Source: JAFDZV01 sp966128725 (GTDB lineage: Bacteria; Bacteroidota; Ignavibacteria; OLB7). From it: DNA of 6,289 nt. Position numbers and translations under genes: made by a program. The DNA lies in the NCBI GenBank assembly GCA_966128725.1, contig CBHYLN010000219.1:1-6289 (forward strand). Reading direction: 5' to 3'. Under the pieces are notes generated by a model. It was not told where the DNA came from. It was given only the letters and a program-made list of their open reading frames with translations, and made no database searches. This document shows positions 5,644-6,289 of this stretch, in pieces (position 1 is the stretch's first letter; each line of letters begins with the position of its first letter).

Positions 5644-6289
5644 ATGACACTTGACGCCGAGATCTGCTACCGGGCACTGCTCACGCGCGACGCGCGGTTC
5701 GACGGCCGATTCTTCACGGCCGTGAGCACCACCGGCATCTTCTGCCGCCCGATCTGCCCGGCCCCCACACCGCACCGCGAGCATTGCACGTTTTATGCCA
5801 GCGCGGCGGCGGCACACGAGGCCGGGTTCCGGCCCTGCCTGCGCTGCAGCCCGGAATTAGCGCCCACGTTGGCGCCGCTGGGGCTGGGATCGGAGCTTGT
5901 GCGCCAGGCGTTGGCCCGCATTGCCGAGGGCGAGCTGGAGGAGCAGACGCTTGCGCAATTCGCCGGCGAGCTGGGCATAACCGAACGGCATCTGCGCCGG
6001 CTGTTCGTGCAGGAGCTTGGCGCGCCGCCGCTTGCGGTGCTTGGCACACGCCGGCTGCTGTTCGCGAAGCAATTGTTGAACGAGACATCGCTGCCGATTA
6101 CCCAGGTAGCCCTTGCGGCGGGTTTTCGGAGTGTGCGCCGTTTCAACGATGTCATCCGCACCACGTATCATGCCTCGCCCACCGAGCTGCGCAACCGCCG
6201 GCGCGCAACACACCGCACGGAGTTGCGCGGCACGCCCGCCGATGTTTACCAACTGAAGCTGCCGTACTGCCCACCGTTCGATTGGGAGT
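5644..6289 (+). CDS. Ada-AlkA fusion: methylphosphotriester-sensing activator / 3-methyladenine DNA glycosylase (3' end missing)
   Basis: The window holds the first 215 codons and no stop. The protein repairs and senses alkylated DNA in the adaptive response. Residues about 5-75 are the Ada zinc/methyl-acceptor domain, with FCRPICPA and GFRPCLRC. Cys34, Cys38, Cys65 and Cys68 show the same 4-27-3 spacing as Cys38, 42, 69 and 72 of E. coli Ada, so Cys34 is the expected methyl acceptor. Residues about 85-187 are an AraC-type pair of helix-turn-helix units (TLAQFAGELGITERHLRRLF; ITQVALAAGFRSVRRFN, then SPTELR). From about 201, VYQLKLPYCPPFDWE matches the opening of the AlkA N-terminal domain, usually LPYRPPFDW. 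The HhH-GPD glycosylase domain should follow beyond the edge. Family members of this layout run to roughly 450-500 aa. The O6-methylguanine transferase domain of classical Ada is therefore replaced by AlkA. No in-frame start lies upstream within reach, so ATG 5644 is preferred. The gene is separated from the receptor by a terminator and is probably self-activated. Confidence 0.95.
   Translation, partial: MTLDAEICYRALLTRDARFDGRFFTAVSTTGIFCRPICPAPTPHREHCTFYASAAAAHEAGFRPCLRCSPELAPTLAPLGLGSELVRQALARIAEGELEEQTLAQFAGELGITERHLRRLFVQELGAPPLAVLGTRRLLFAKQLLNETSLPITQVALAAGFRSVRRFNDVIRTTYHASPTELRNRRRATHRTELRGTPADVYQLKLPYCPPFDWE

Noticed and set aside
4516..5817. 433-codon open frame on the minus strand
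   Set aside because: It lies antisense to the receptor and runs over the terminator and the start of the Ada-AlkA gene. It is rich in Arg, Ala, Gly and His with no domain, and long antisense frames are expected in GC-rich coding DNA.

Overview
The window comes from a GC-rich genome, probably a member of the Bacteroidota/Chlorobiota/Ignavibacteriota-Kapabacteria group (FCB superphylum). Three things point there. One exported protein ends in a C-terminal domain of the type IX secretion (Por) sorting type. Promoter-like sequences of the Bacteroidota form TAnnTTTG lie in front of several genes. There is also a large TonB-dependent receptor with an N-terminal carboxypeptidase-regulatory-like domain. 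The genus cannot be named from the sequence.

All five supported genes lie on the + strand. The left edge (7-55) carries two exact 17-bp direct repeats that look like the end of an insertion sequence whose body is outside the window. Next is an orphan exported beta-rich protein (182-781), followed by a long hairpin and a 409-bp non-coding stretch with dyads and paired AGTATACA boxes. A two-gene unit follows (1191-1637 and 1667-2572). It encodes two exported proteins that appear to be diverged paralogues sharing a small Cys-containing N-terminal domain; only the second has a type IX sorting tail. A 323-bp intergenic region with inverted repeats and a good Bacteroidota-type -7 element precedes a complete TonB-dependent outer-membrane receptor (2896-5472), which is closed by a strong hairpin terminator (5531-5555). 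The last gene (5644 to the window edge) is the 5' part of an Ada-AlkA fusion, a methylphosphotriester-sensing AraC-type activator joined to a 3-methyladenine DNA glycosylase.

Four of the five products are exported or in the envelope, so most of the window is a cell-surface locus. The receptor has no SusD partner, and its substrate cannot be read from the sequence. The Ada-AlkA gene is a separate DNA-alkylation repair unit. The most novel element is the 1191-2572 pair, a possible undescribed family of small secreted Cys-containing domains delivered with or without a type IX tail. Numerous long ORFs on the minus strand and in other frames are shadows produced by high GC and are not annotated.
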